Assembly: GCA_014904845.1 (NCBI GenBank)
Contig: MU119609.1
Coordinates: 1 to 38,332 of the forward strand
Direction of reading: 5' to 3'
Source of the DNA: Acephala macrosclerotiorum
Lineage: Eukaryota; Ascomycota; Leotiomycetes; Helotiales; Mollisiaceae
DNA length: 38,332 nt
Shown here: positions 11,133 to 20,458 of the stretch, piece after piece
Layout of the letters: every line of letters begins with the position of its first letter
Numbering within the stretch: the stretch's first letter is position 1
Made by a program: the position numbers and the translations under genes
The notes under the pieces: model-generated
Seen by the model: the letters and a program-made list of their open reading frames with translations, nothing else
Databases searched by the model: none
What the model was told of the DNA's origin: nothing

Positions 11133-12390
11133 GAGTCATTTTCCAAGGGAATCAACATCAAAGCCATACGCAGTAAGAGGCTTTTGGCTGAGTGAAACTC
11201 GCATGCTCCAGCACAAGTTTTGGTGATGAGAACCAATAGGGACCATCCTCGTGTACAGTTTTCGCGAGGTGCAGTGAACTGTAGGATAGGCGTGTGGCGG
11301 TGGCAGAAGCTATGTTGAGCGATTTAGATCGGGAGAGGTGAGAGCATCGAGGAGTGCACGTCGCATCCTAATGAATGGGTTAGCAGACTCTACTGGATGT
11401 CGGGACCAATTAAATTGACTTGGCGTGATCGAACCTTATGGCCCAAGTTGAGTGGACATGATGAACATGATTAGACACGCCAAAGCAGGAGTGGTCACAG
11501 TTTGTCAAGACCTAGTTTATATTCCTCTTTATGACTAAAGATTCAAAGAGCTCTGTACCAAGTCCAAGCGATTCATAGAATTGGCGCTGCTGAAAGCGAT
11601 TTGGGGTTCTACATGGTTACTTTAAGCCACTAGAGAGAGCAAGTTGCCTTGGGCTTTGTCTCGTAGCTTTAGAAACGCTTGAGTCTCCTGGAAACTCTTC
11701 GTCTCCTTGTACGCAAGCTCAACGTTGATTTCGTTCCCTTGAAAAGGTGTCCGCGAAGAAGATTGCAGGTTGGCAGGAGAAGATACAAACGGAAGTTTGA
11801 GGTAAATCAAGTATATCTGAGTTGATTTAGATAAGTTATTGGTTTAGCGCTGGGTCCGGACAACTAGAATATCCAAGAATGCTTTTAATGAAGCGGTTGT
11901 AATAAAAGGTGATTATATAATTTTTAAGATTTAAGCCATTCAAAGGAACTCAATTAGGTGATATAAATTAAGAGATCATTAATTGATTTCTATCGAAAAC
12001 AGTTACTAGCAATGAATTTTAATTCGAAATAGACGTCACGGTTGAGAGGTGCGGGGTAAATGGCGGGGTAATTATCAAAAGCGAGCCCTAAAGAGACGTC
12101 CCCTCGAAACCTCACAGGATGTATGTCTGACGAGTTGGGTGCAGCATGAATTCACTATGGATGTGTCAAATAACTCAATAGGATTCAGATCAATTCGTAT
12201 CTTACACGGATGTCGCATCAGTGATACGCCTCGCACCTCGCTTCGGTACCTGAGGCGAGGAATGCATTGTAATTACGACTATTTGATTGGACAAGTTCGA
12301 AGCTGAAGAGAAAATTTTCCTGAAAGTGTTGCTAAGCTTACAAGGTAAAAGTTGATTGAACCTTCACACCCTAATATCCAGAATTCAAGC
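11133..12390. other. Intergenic, no gene seen
   Basis: I see no supported gene here. Composition becomes more AT-rich around 11,860-12,030. A short inverted repeat (CCTCGC near 12231 and GCGAGG near 12253) could form a hairpin but has no known role. The last part should hold the promoter of the membrane-protein gene at 12391. Confidence 0.5.
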
Positions 12391-14163
12391 ATGATCTCAT
12401 TCCGCACCAACTGTACTCTTCCGGGCGCAGCTCCATACTTCGTTTCTGCTCCCAACGTTCGCGGCACATTGGAAATTGTATGGAATTGCTTGAGTGTGCT
12501 CTTATTGTGCACCTGGTCTATCCTGCATCTCAATGTACCCGTGCAAACACACGCAGCCGGAACATATCAGAAACATGTTCGGGCAATGAAGAGATTTGGC
12601 AAGAAGATCAAATGGATGATGTTCAGTCTCTTAGCTCCCGAATGGCTACTTGGAAAGGCTTTGAGCGATTTGATGTCGGCAAGCTTGCTGGTAAAGAAGT
12701 TTCACGAGTTTACAGACACGGATGATGTGACCTGGACGAAATCTCATGTTTTTCTTGCGAATATGGGCGGTTTTGCTATTCAATTTAGTGGACTGGAGGA
12801 TGTGCTAAATCTGGAGGAGCACTGGGATGGCGAAGAGGCAACAGATGAGACACGCCATGAAAGATCCATAGGTAGCCCGGGGCTAGGAATCGATACGACC
12901 AATGATGCTGTACAGATATGCGCTTCTAGGCAATCAGCAACAAGAATCGAAGGTTGTGTTCATAACACAGACCTACATGTCGAGGATCCGGAGCTTTATG
13001 GCGAGGTCTTACCTCCTGCATCTCCATATAACGGCAAAAATCAGAGACGAAATACGTCCGGTTCCTCAAAAAGCATCATTTCAGGAACGCGTCTTTCGGC
13101 CTCACCTTCGGTGAATCTCATCGACGATGTTCCCCCCGAGATTCGGGCACAATTGGCAACGTGGTCCAAAAAGTTGGAAGATTCGACAAACAACAGGAAC
13201 GTTTTTCTCGGTACATCTTGCATACGCAATAAAACCAATGCAAGAATTGCTGCAAGAGCTGTGTCGGCCCTCAGGATATCTCACTTCAAAGAATCTTGGG
13301 AAAACAACCGATTCTACGCAAACCACCGTCGATGGTTTGCCAATTTACGAGTATGTCAAGGAGATACCTGGATCGTGGACGCAAATCAACTCTTTCTTCT
13401 CCGGAAGATGGATATAATTCAGTCTTTGCCTAGATTGAGCGAAGACAGCTTACGTGACCGGAATAAGAGTGACGAATTGGTAAAGCTTTTTGCACTTGGT
13501 CAGGTACTGTGGCTTGTCATTCAGCTTATCACTCGCCTAGAACGACATCTCCCAATTTCTCAATTGGAAATTGTCACTCTATCTTTCGCAGCGTGCTCAG
13601 TCTTTACGTATATGTTGTTGTTACAGAAGCCCAAAGATGTTCAGACATCGATTGACGTAGATGCTGCAAGATATCCGACTCCTGAAGAGATGGTCCGAAT
13701 AGCTGTTTGTGGGCCGTACACTTTCGGTACCAGCAGACATCACCCCTGGATCCCAAACAATGCCCTACACCGAGACCAGGAGATGGGCGGGAGCGCGATG
13801 GTATACATGACACTTGGCACTCTTTTTGGCGCTTTGATATTTGGGGCAATTCATTGTCTAGCTTGGAATACCACATTTCCTACAGCTGTTGAGAGGACAA
13901 TATGGAGAGTGGCTTCTGTGGTGACGACCGCTACAACACCTATTGAAGTATTGATCGTTGTTATGTTTCGAAAGATCGCTGCACCTGACGGGTTCAAATT
14001 ACCCAAGTATAAACACTCGACGAAGATCTGGCTCTTTATACTTTCTATTCCGTATGGTCTTGCTAGAACTTTTGTATTTGTGGAGATTTTTCGAAGTCTG
14101 TTTTACTTGCCCGTTGATGGTTTTGTAACAACTTGGGCTAGAAATTTTCCACACATTGGGTAG
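12391..14163 (+). CDS. Orphan fungal multi-pass membrane protein
   Basis: One uninterrupted frame of 590 residues starts at ATG 12391; the reading frame extends 13 codons upstream but has no earlier ATG. Near the N-terminus, NVRGTLEIVWNCLSVLLLCT starts a transmembrane segment and runs into WSILHLNVPVQ and KKIKWMMFSLLAPEWLLGKA. A hydrophilic middle (about residues 160-300) follows. Four or more membrane helices lie in the C-terminal half, including VLWLVIQLITRL, LEIVTLSFAACSVFTYMLLL and VYMTLGTLFGALIFGAIHCL. The C-terminus is VDGFVTTWARNFPHIG. The RGT-x-W-C...W...H.NVP and KWM...L.PE signatures belong to a widespread, functionally uncharacterised fungal membrane family that I remember without a name. 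The gene is convergent with, and 12 bases from, the broken methyltransferase. Confidence 0.78.
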   Translation: MISFRTNCTLPGAAPYFVSAPNVRGTLEIVWNCLSVLLLCTWSILHLNVPVQTHAAGTYQKHVRAMKRFGKKIKWMMFSLLAPEWLLGKALSDLMSASLLVKKFHEFTDTDDVTWTKSHVFLANMGGFAIQFSGLEDVLNLEEHWDGEEATDETRHERSIGSPGLGIDTTNDAVQICASRQSATRIEGCVHNTDLHVEDPELYGEVLPPASPYNGKNQRRNTSGSSKSIISGTRLSASPSVNLIDDVPPEIRAQLATWSKKLEDSTNNRNVFLGTSCIRNKTNARIAARAVSALRISHFKESWENNRFYANHRRWFANLRVCQGDTWIVDANQLFLLRKMDIIQSLPRLSEDSLRDRNKSDELVKLFALGQVLWLVIQLITRLERHLPISQLEIVTLSFAACSVFTYMLLLQKPKDVQTSIDVDAARYPTPEEMVRIAVCGPYTFGTSRHHPWIPNNALHRDQEMGGSAMVYMTLGTLFGALIFGAIHCLAWNTTFPTAVERTIWRVASVVTTATTPIEVLIVVMFRKIAAPDGFKLPKYKHSTKIWLFILSIPYGLARTFVFVEIFRSLFYLPVDGFVTTWARNFPHIG

Positions 14164-14175
14164 AGGAGCATTGTG

Positions 14176-15126
14176 TCAGAAAATAAGTAGTACGAGGCAT
14201 CTAATTGCCTCTGGATATATCAAGAAAATGAAAATCGTCTCCGAAACTATTTCAGAAATCTTTCGGTTTCCCACCCACTGCCAAACCTGCTGATAGAGGC
14301 ATTTTGGACCCACCATCATACATCTCATCCAAAATTCTTTCCATCTCAGCCTTGGCTTCCCCAGATCCCCTTCGGGGCTTGATTGTCTGTCCTTCGGCAT
14401 CGGATTCCCACTCTCCCAGAAGAAACGCATGAATCCTTCCTTCCCAACATCAAACCAAAGATGCATTACTTCGGACTGGAAATCCGTGAGCCCCTCTTTT
14501 TTCAACCCCTCCTCGAGTTGCGCGCGCCCAGACCAATGCCTTAGAAGCAGTAAAGGTGGGTTGACATAATTGGGATCTACTGCTTTTGCGGCTTCAGCCC
14601 ATAATGCGTGAGGTCCGCAATTCTCATCAAAATCCCAGATCCCAATCGCGACGATGCCATCAGGCTGCAAGAGCCGCGCCCATTCCACCAATGTTCCTTC
14701 TCCCGCGGGATCTGGGAGTACCTGTATTGCCATGGTGCTGAAAACATGCGAAAAGGTCCCCTCACTGGCAGCACCACCGACTGAGGCTGCTATATCAGCG
14801 CGTTGTGTAGTAATTTTAGTTGTTGCGGGGTCTTTGGTAATGGACATGAGCTGGTCGAGCATACTGGGTGAGATATCGGTGGCAATTATAGGTAGTGAAG
14901 GGTACTTCTAGGCGAGTAGATGCGTTACAGAGCCTGTGCCTGCTCCAAGATCGATTGCGCGAGCAGAAAGCGTATTCAGAGGGTGAGGGACCTCAGCCGT
15001 TGCGATGAGCCTAGCAGCACCGCGGCGTGAACTTTGGCCTACGGCATCATTGTACTGTGCTGCGGCGGTATCCCATTTTTTGGGATCGACTATCTCTTCG
15101 ACGGTTGGAGTCTTATACGGAGATAT
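14176..15126 (-). pseudogene. Class I SAM-dependent methyltransferase, start lost and one nonsense codon
   Basis: A single minus-strand frame from 15126 to 14176 reads without indels. N-terminally it has EEIVDPKKWDTAAAQYNDAV. Motif I is AIDLGAGTGSVTHLLA. Then come a TAG at 14910-14908, KYPSLPIIATDIS (motif II region), FSTMAIQVLPDPAGE and LLQPDGIVAIGIWDF (motif IV/post-I region). This is a Rossmann methyltransferase of UbiE/MenG-like type; the substrate is unknown. There is no ATG where the family would start: the codon at 15126-15124 is ATA. Both defects fit C-to-T change (CAG to TAG, and ATG to ATA through the opposite strand). A shorter product from ATG 14862 would lack motif I, so it should not bind SAM. 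Pseudogenisation is the likely reading; assembly error is the alternative. Confidence 0.72.
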
Positions 15127-15547
15127 AATTAAGTTTGTTCGATGAGTAGACTTAGCAGTAGTTGATAGGTGAAATGTGCAAGAACGAGGAGAGTATATGC
15201 GCTAGACTCGCTGAACCCACCATTTACAAAAGGGGCAGAGTGAATAGGGGAACGGGAAGAGGAAATGGTGGACGAAGAAGTTAATCTGATATAACTAGTG
15301 CTTACTGGTCTGTTTTCTTTGGTAAGCTGTTCGTCTGGGTTCGTTCTCGTCTTCAAAGAGGAGTTGCATCCGGATATGGCTATTGAAGCGAGGCTCTGTG
15401 ATTCGTCCTCTCGGCAAAGTTTCTTTTAGGCTGCAGCTTATTTCAACTCTCCTCCTTCCACCTTGCCTACAGGCAGATTTCAAGACTCTGGTATGAGATT
15501 TAGTATCATATTTACTACTGTATCAAGTCACAGGTCTGGGCGATAAA
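15127..15547. other. Intergenic region between methyltransferase remnant and SGNH hydrolase
   Basis: These 421 bases lie between two divergent loci and should carry the SGNH hydrolase promoter. Minus-strand open frames here (15129-15483) are Ser/Thr-rich without motifs and are judged fortuitous. Confidence 0.45.
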
Positions 15548-16366
15548 ATGACGACCTCGGCACCAAAAAGACCGTTGCGAATTCTCTGCTTCGGAGACAG
15601 CCTTACAGAAGGCTACAGCGCCATGGGTTGGTCTATGACCCCTTACAGTCGTTGGATGGAAGAATATCTCAACGACAAGTTGGACACTGAGTATGAGATC
15701 GAGGTAGAGACGGACGGGAAGAGTGGTGATTGTGTCAGGACAGGATTTGAGAGGAGGATGAAGCAGCATTGTGAGTTTTCATCTGCATTCCTCCCCTCCT
15801 TTGGGTTCTATCTTATTGTTGAATTGGTCGAAGTGTATGAAGATTGCAAAGAGTGAGCGCAGCGGAGCACGAGACTGCAAATAAAGCTTGAAGAAGAGGT
15901 CGAAAATAGTCACGAGAGTCTGACAGTATTCATAGATCATCCTGGTATCTCTGAGACAGAGGCTGTCTACGACTGGGTCGTTTTCTTAGGTGGAACGAAT
16001 GACATGGCATACCGGCATACACCTACTCAAATATTCAACACCATCAAATCCCTCCTCGCGACCCCCCTCAAGCACAACGCCAAAGTTCTCATAATGACAG
16101 TCCCTGAAATTCAATCACACATCATTGACGACGAACGAGCCGAACTGAATACTTTGATTAAGAAGTGGGGACGAGAGACGCAAGATGTTTGGGGTTTTGA
16201 TCTCCATGCCCAAATGCCTTACCATGATATCACAGAGGAAGAGAGGAGAGGAAGATGGGATGACAATTTGCATTTCACGCCCAAAGGATATGAGATGATT
16301 GGGGAGATGGTTGGAGCAAGATTAGTGGGGATTCTGAGCGAAGAGAAAAAGGAAACCGGGGCGTAA
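15548..16366 (+). CDS. SGNH/GDSL-family hydrolase
   Basis: Exon 1 is 15548-15770 and the last exon ends at 16366. One intron starts with GTGAGT at 15771 and removes the TGA at 15854. The best acceptor is CATAG at 15935, 11 bases after a CTGAC branch site, giving 217 residues. Acceptors at 15857 or 15926 keep the same frame and would give a longer protein. Block I is RILCFGDSLTEGY with nucleophile Ser18, block III is LGGTND, and block V is DDNLHFTPKGY carrying the Asp-x-x-His pair. The catalytic residues are therefore present. No signal peptide is visible, so an intracellular esterase or lipase acting on an unknown acyl ester is inferred. Length fits the 200-250-residue single-domain members. 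Confidence 0.85.
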
Positions 16367-16849
16367 CAATGGCGAATTCACCCAATTACAGAAGGTTGCG
16401 ATGAGTCTGTTTGTCACTCCATTGTTCGAGCCTCAGTCTCATTCTGAGCTCGAGGTCATGCCACATCCCAGTAGCACGGGCGAAATGAAGCAGTTTCGTA
16501 TCCGCAATGATTCTATCGCCGTATATCATCAGTGGCAAGTTCTTTGAGTCCCATTGTTGTCTCCAAGCAAAATTGATTGCCGTAACTGAACACAATTCCT
16601 ATACATGATGGCTGTCTGCGAACCAAAGGGCTTATTTCGGTGTCTCAGATAATGATGTTTATTTTGTTGCGTGTGGGAAATGTGGGCGGTAGCCGAACGA
16701 GGCTTCAGGTTGTTCCAGTCCGCTGAATGCATTGCCATAAGACGCGCGCTAGTCGTCCGCAATGATTCGTAGCTGCTTCGGTATCATAGTGGGCAGTGCC
16801 GATACCATCGACGTCCTTGCATCATATCTTAGCATCATTTTCCACTGCA
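16367..16849. other. Intergenic, no gene seen
   Basis: Downstream flank of the SGNH hydrolase. Open frames on the minus strand (16386-16762) lack motifs and probably arise by chance. No repeats or RNA-like structures were noticed. Confidence 0.45.
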
Positions 16850-18052
16850 ATGGCAACTCAAAAGTATCACGGTTGGTGAGTCTTTTTCTTCTTTACGACA
16901 ATATGCCTCATGCTCGGTGCAATCGTCTCTCTAGGAATACTTCTGACATGGGCGAGCGTTCGATTTGGCGAGAGAAAGTGCTCCGTTACTTGAAAGTGAG
17001 CAGAGAAGTTCTCTGGTGACGGTTGTACTAGTAATCTTGACTTCTACAGTCTTGAGATCCGACTCGATGTCTATCTCCAATGGCTCGCGTCTTCATTCGC
17101 CAACGCGTTCCCCCCAGACGAGCGTCGTTCTATGGGTGGTGCTTGTACGTCGCGGAGGTGATGATGCTTCTCGGCCTTCTGTGGGGAGGTTCATACTCGG
17201 CCTTCTTACCTCACCTCGACGGTGTTAGTAATTGGAGGGACATTCATGGTTTAGATCTCATAGCCGATTCGCTGCTATTACCTCTGGGGCCTATCTCGGC
17301 TTGATTTTTGGTCAGGCTGGCTGCTTTCGGCGAGATCGACTTCGCGCCAACGCCAGGAGGAACGTTCTTTCTTCCAAGATCCAAGCTGGTGGTATCCGGC
17401 CAGCCAATCAATTTCTCGCATTCCTGTGCCTCTGGCTCCTGAGTACGCCTGTACTGGCATTCACCATAATCCCGCTCTTGTATAACTCCAAGCTAAAGAT
17501 ACTTGTTCGCTGCCTTTCTATGTTTACAGCCGAAGATTTCTTGCGACTGGTGTTTGGGGTATTTGCTTTGATTTTCGGCTTCCTGATAGATTTTATCGAA
17601 CATATTATTGCCTCGATGCCTAGCAAAGGCGATGATATTACGGCCTGGACAGAGCAGCCGGAAACAGGACTCGTTATAGCTCACTGGTACGTTACACAGG
17701 AGCATATTTGGCGAGTACACGAAACTGACACCATATCCCAAGGATTTCGGCGAATATTGGGTTGATAACTACAGCATGGGCTGTTCTAGCAGTTGAGTTC
17801 ACGATTGCATGGAATCAATAACCGGCGTCTACGATGTCAGCTCGGCAGGGCAAGTGATACCAGTGGTGGTCGGCTTAGGGACTCTAATGTCTATATGCTG
17901 GAAGCTTATTAAGAAGCCGAAGGTATATTTGCATGACCGCTGTACATGTATAAGCGCTTGCTGACTTATTTCTGTAGGTAGGAAAGGATAAACGTGACCA
18001 GATCGAGCTGTTGCCGATAGCTTTTCAGCACCCAGATGATACGTGGCGATGA
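16850..18052 (+). pseudogene. Decayed multi-pass membrane protein gene
   Basis: From ATG 16850 one frame reads MATQKYHGW, TGA, VFFFFTTICLMLGAIVSLGI (a membrane helix), then two more TGAs (16991 and 16997). It continues DFYSLEIRLDVYLQWLASS. The frame then changes to YVAEVMMLLGLLWGGSYSAF, and changes again to a long stretch 17232-17765 with helices FLAFLCLWLLSTPVLAF and FGVFALIFGFLIDFIEHII. It shifts once more around 17750 (GLITTAWAVLAVEFTIAWNQ). A final single-base slip leads to ITGVYDVSSAGQVIPVVVG, an intron after KKPK at about 17922 and the end DDTWR at 18052. The pieces follow the order of a common fungal membrane family of unknown function (IRLGVYLQ...WN-ITGVY...GQLIP). Three stops and at least three frameshifts show that it is dead. 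Confidence 0.72.
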
Positions 18053-18272
18053 GTACATATGCGTAACCTCTCAAGCTGCAAGACCAAAACTACAAGCATG
18101 TGCTGAATCGACAAAGAACAAAAGTGTTTCTTCCCGACAGACATCACGATACAACAATCTCACTTATACGACCAACCCCAGAAAGTTCTCGAAAGGTAAA
18201 TCTTCGACTCGACAGGAAACTTTCGGCCCACTCTTCAGCCCAAGCCTGCACCTGAATCGATCCTTCTTTCTT

Positions 18273-18692
18273 TCAGACGCCATCCCTTCGCCGCCAAGCA
18301 AACGGTGATCCTAATCGCAATGTACATTCAAGTCTCGCCGCCGTTGTCGGATTTTCAGAAACGAATTCCATAATACGATCCTGGATCTCAATGGGAATCC
18401 TATGAGTAAAGATTCGGGGTGGAGGACGCTTCCCATGTAAGTATGCTTGAACGAGGAGGGACATTGCAGCGGGCGATGGTGCGTCGACGCCATTGAGCAG
18501 TACAGCAGGAGCGGTATGTTGAAGTCTTCCTTGTTGGTCTACACGGCATAGCATGGCGTGTCTTACCGACAAGAGCAGGGCGATGCAGCTTCTTCCACAC
18601 CTTCTCTTTTTCCGCCGTCCAAGGATATCTTTCGCAAGTCGATACGCTTCTTCTATTTCTCGATGAATAACAACCAATACATTCCCTAACAT
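18273..18692 (-). pseudogene. F-box-like fragment
   Basis: A minus-strand frame from ATG 18692 to 18273 (139 codons) ends with IFTHRIPIEIQDRIMEFVSE and AARLECTLRLGSPFAWRR. The IPIEIQDRIMEF stretch resembles the first helix of fungal F-box-like domains. Between 18,540 and 18,640 a different minus-strand frame looks more protein-like (YPWTAEKEKVWKKLHRPALV, then GKTRHAMP), so the gene seems to switch frame near 18,540. A functional spliced gene cannot be excluded, because GTAAGA at about 18,568 could be a donor. Judged a decayed fragment. Confidence 0.38.
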
Positions 18693-18919
18693 GAATACCG
18701 GCTTGCTTTCATCCTATTGTGGGAGGGAGAAGTTGTCGGCGCATGGTCCTTTAAGATGACAGGACATGCCGAGGACCATGATGAGTTCCATATGAATTTC
18801 TGGACATCATCCTTCTTTGCTACCTAAACGAGTTCAAACTGTAGAGATGAGATATCGATGACTGCATGAGCCAGTCTGCGAAATGTGATGTCTGCGTAGG
18901 GACGCTACAAGATGTGTCG

Positions 18920-19402
18920 CTAAAGATGATTGAAGTCCGTCAGCATGCGGGATACTATCGAGAGAGTTTGATCACCAATAAGACGTGGAGGATCCCATGT
19001 CGAGGATGCAAATCCTGCAAGGTTTGGCTCTCTTGGGATTGGAGGCTCCCATGGATCCAAGTCTTGAAGTGTCACAACATCATTGGGTGTTTTGCAAATT
19101 GATAGAGAAGCTGAAAGGTTCTGAACTGAATCTGAGTAGTACAATTTGTCATCCACGAGGTTGAAGATGAAGAGGGGCGCATCCGAGCCGCAACTGTCGC
19201 CTAATGGATTCACAGTATCGTCTCCACGGCAATTAGAGCTTGAAATGAAGCCTTGCAGGTAAAGGGTTAAGTCACCTAGCCGGTCAGTGCTAGTCCAGTA
19301 ATAAGGAGTAAAGGATCTCGCATCCGTTAGGTTGCCGGGGCACGCACATACGTAAGATTTCGTTCGCAGGTACGGTCGGTCTTCGTTGGCGGTACACGGT
19401 GA
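18920..19402 (-). CDS. Uncharacterised cysteine-containing protein, 3' exon only
   Basis: A 160-codon minus-strand frame runs from 19402 to the stop at 18920. It is bounded upstream by a textbook intron, 19453-19403: donor GTATGT, branch ACTAAT and acceptor CATCAG. The product starts SPCTANEDRPYLRTKSYVCA. It continues CPGNLTDARSF, LGDLTLYLQGFISSSNCRGD, DTVNPLGDSCGSDAPLFIFN and DVVTLQDLDPWEPPIP. Four or five cysteines and several Asn-x-Ser/Thr sites suggest an extracellular protein. The exon before the intron has no ATG in the required frame within the short open stretch (back to about 19500), so a signal peptide could not be shown. An ATG at 19414 lies inside the intron and would give a 164-residue product if unspliced. 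Family not recognised. Confidence 0.42.
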   Translation of the reverse strand, partial: SPCTANEDRPYLRTKSYVCACPGNLTDARSFTPYYWTSTDRLGDLTLYLQGFISSSNCRGDDTVNPLGDSCGSDAPLFIFNLVDDKLYYSDSVQNLSASLSICKTPNDVVTLQDLDPWEPPIPREPNLAGFASSTWDPPRLIGDQTLSIVSRMLTDFNHL

Positions 19403-19742
19403 CTGATGCAGCATTAGTAAATCGATTCAAGGACGCTGAGGCCATGTACATACTAGGTGAGGTGCCAAGGAGAAACTTATCTGGATCGCTTGTCGCGCGA
19501 GTTACTACTTTAACACTTGTTAACACCCTTTAGTGCATGCGCGCCCAAAGTCGAATAATAGCTGATCCATCGCCATCGGGCTCAATTAAGGTTATGAGCT
19601 AGAAGACTCGTTCTAGGAGCAGATATGGTCGGCGGTTAAATGCATGGAAGAAAACGATCAGGTACGGCGCAGCTAGGCAACAACAAACCTCCTCTCCTCA
19701 ATCTCAGTCTTAATCCTCCTCCATCATTGTTGGAGGAAATCA
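19403..19742. other. Intron and upstream region of the 18920 gene; no other gene seen
   Basis: Contains the predicted 51-nt intron (19453-19403) and further upstream sequence where the missing first exon would be expected. A short ATG-led frame near 19,580 (minus) could contribute, but splicing to it is not supported by good sites. Confidence 0.35.
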
Positions 19743-20320
19743 TCCTGTCCGTCATGGAAATTTGCCGACGCTCGAAAACCAAGAATAACCTACCTAGCAC
19801 AACTCTCCATCAAAACCAAGCTCTCAGCCTTTCGGAAACCCCCCTACGGATTCCCCTCCTAAACCATCTTCACCCAAGGACTTTTCGAGCGCCTTTTCAC
19901 TCCAACTTTAGGCTTCAGCCTCTTAGTCCAGCCATATTCCCATTCAAGTAACGACTTCCTCGCCATAAAGAAATTTTTGCCTAACGGAAACCCTCAAGAC
20001 CACATCTTCCTCCTCGGTAAAGTCGACATTATTGGTCCAGAGGGGAGCTGGATCGAACATGAAAAGACTTTGAGAAGGATGTGAAACTTTGAAACATAGG
20101 AATTCTCTTGGGAACATGGTCACTCGTGTCAGGAAGGTGCACGCTGTATTGATGATTGGGCTTGAGCTGCAATTTTTCAAATCAGATGCGGGGGCCTGGG
20201 AAGGGTTGTGCGAGAGGATGCATGTTGTTGACGAGGCGGAAAAGGTTGTGGATATGGCAAACACCCATTGCCATAAATACATTGGAGCGAGTAACCCATC
20301 GTACCATTTTTGACAGAAAT
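19743..20320 (+). pseudogene. Unidentified gene decayed by stop codons, frame intact
   Basis: One plus-strand frame reads coding-like sequence for nearly 600 bases: SCPSWKFADARKPRITYLAQ, LSIKTKLSAFRKPPYGFPS, TAA, TIFTQGLFERLFTPTLGFSL, FLAIKKFLPNGNPQDHIFLL, GKVDIIGPEGSWIEHEKTLR, RM, TGA, NFET, TAG, EFSWEHGHSCQEGARCIDDW and A, TGA. It continues IFQIRCGGLGRVVREDACC, TGA, GGKGCGYGKHPLP, TAA, IHWSE, TAA. Seven stops occur without a frame change, and all are explicable as CAA, CAG or CGA changed by C-to-T. The family is not recognised, and both ends are undefined. It converges with the fucosyltransferase-like gene ending at 20459. The competing minus-strand frame (19944-20378) lacks motifs. Confidence 0.5.
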
Positions 20321-20458
20321 GAATGTCCGGGAAAGTTGTAAGCATGCAAGTAGAATGATTTTTGCTGAATTGAAGCAAACGCTAACCTCGACCAGAATGG
20401 ATGCATGGCTACCGGAACTCCCAATGTCCCCATACTCTCCAGACACCACAAGAACAAA

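Noticed and set aside
19944..20378. Minus-strand open frame overlapping the decayed gene
   Set aside because: No motifs; the plus-strand frame is far more protein-like despite its stops.
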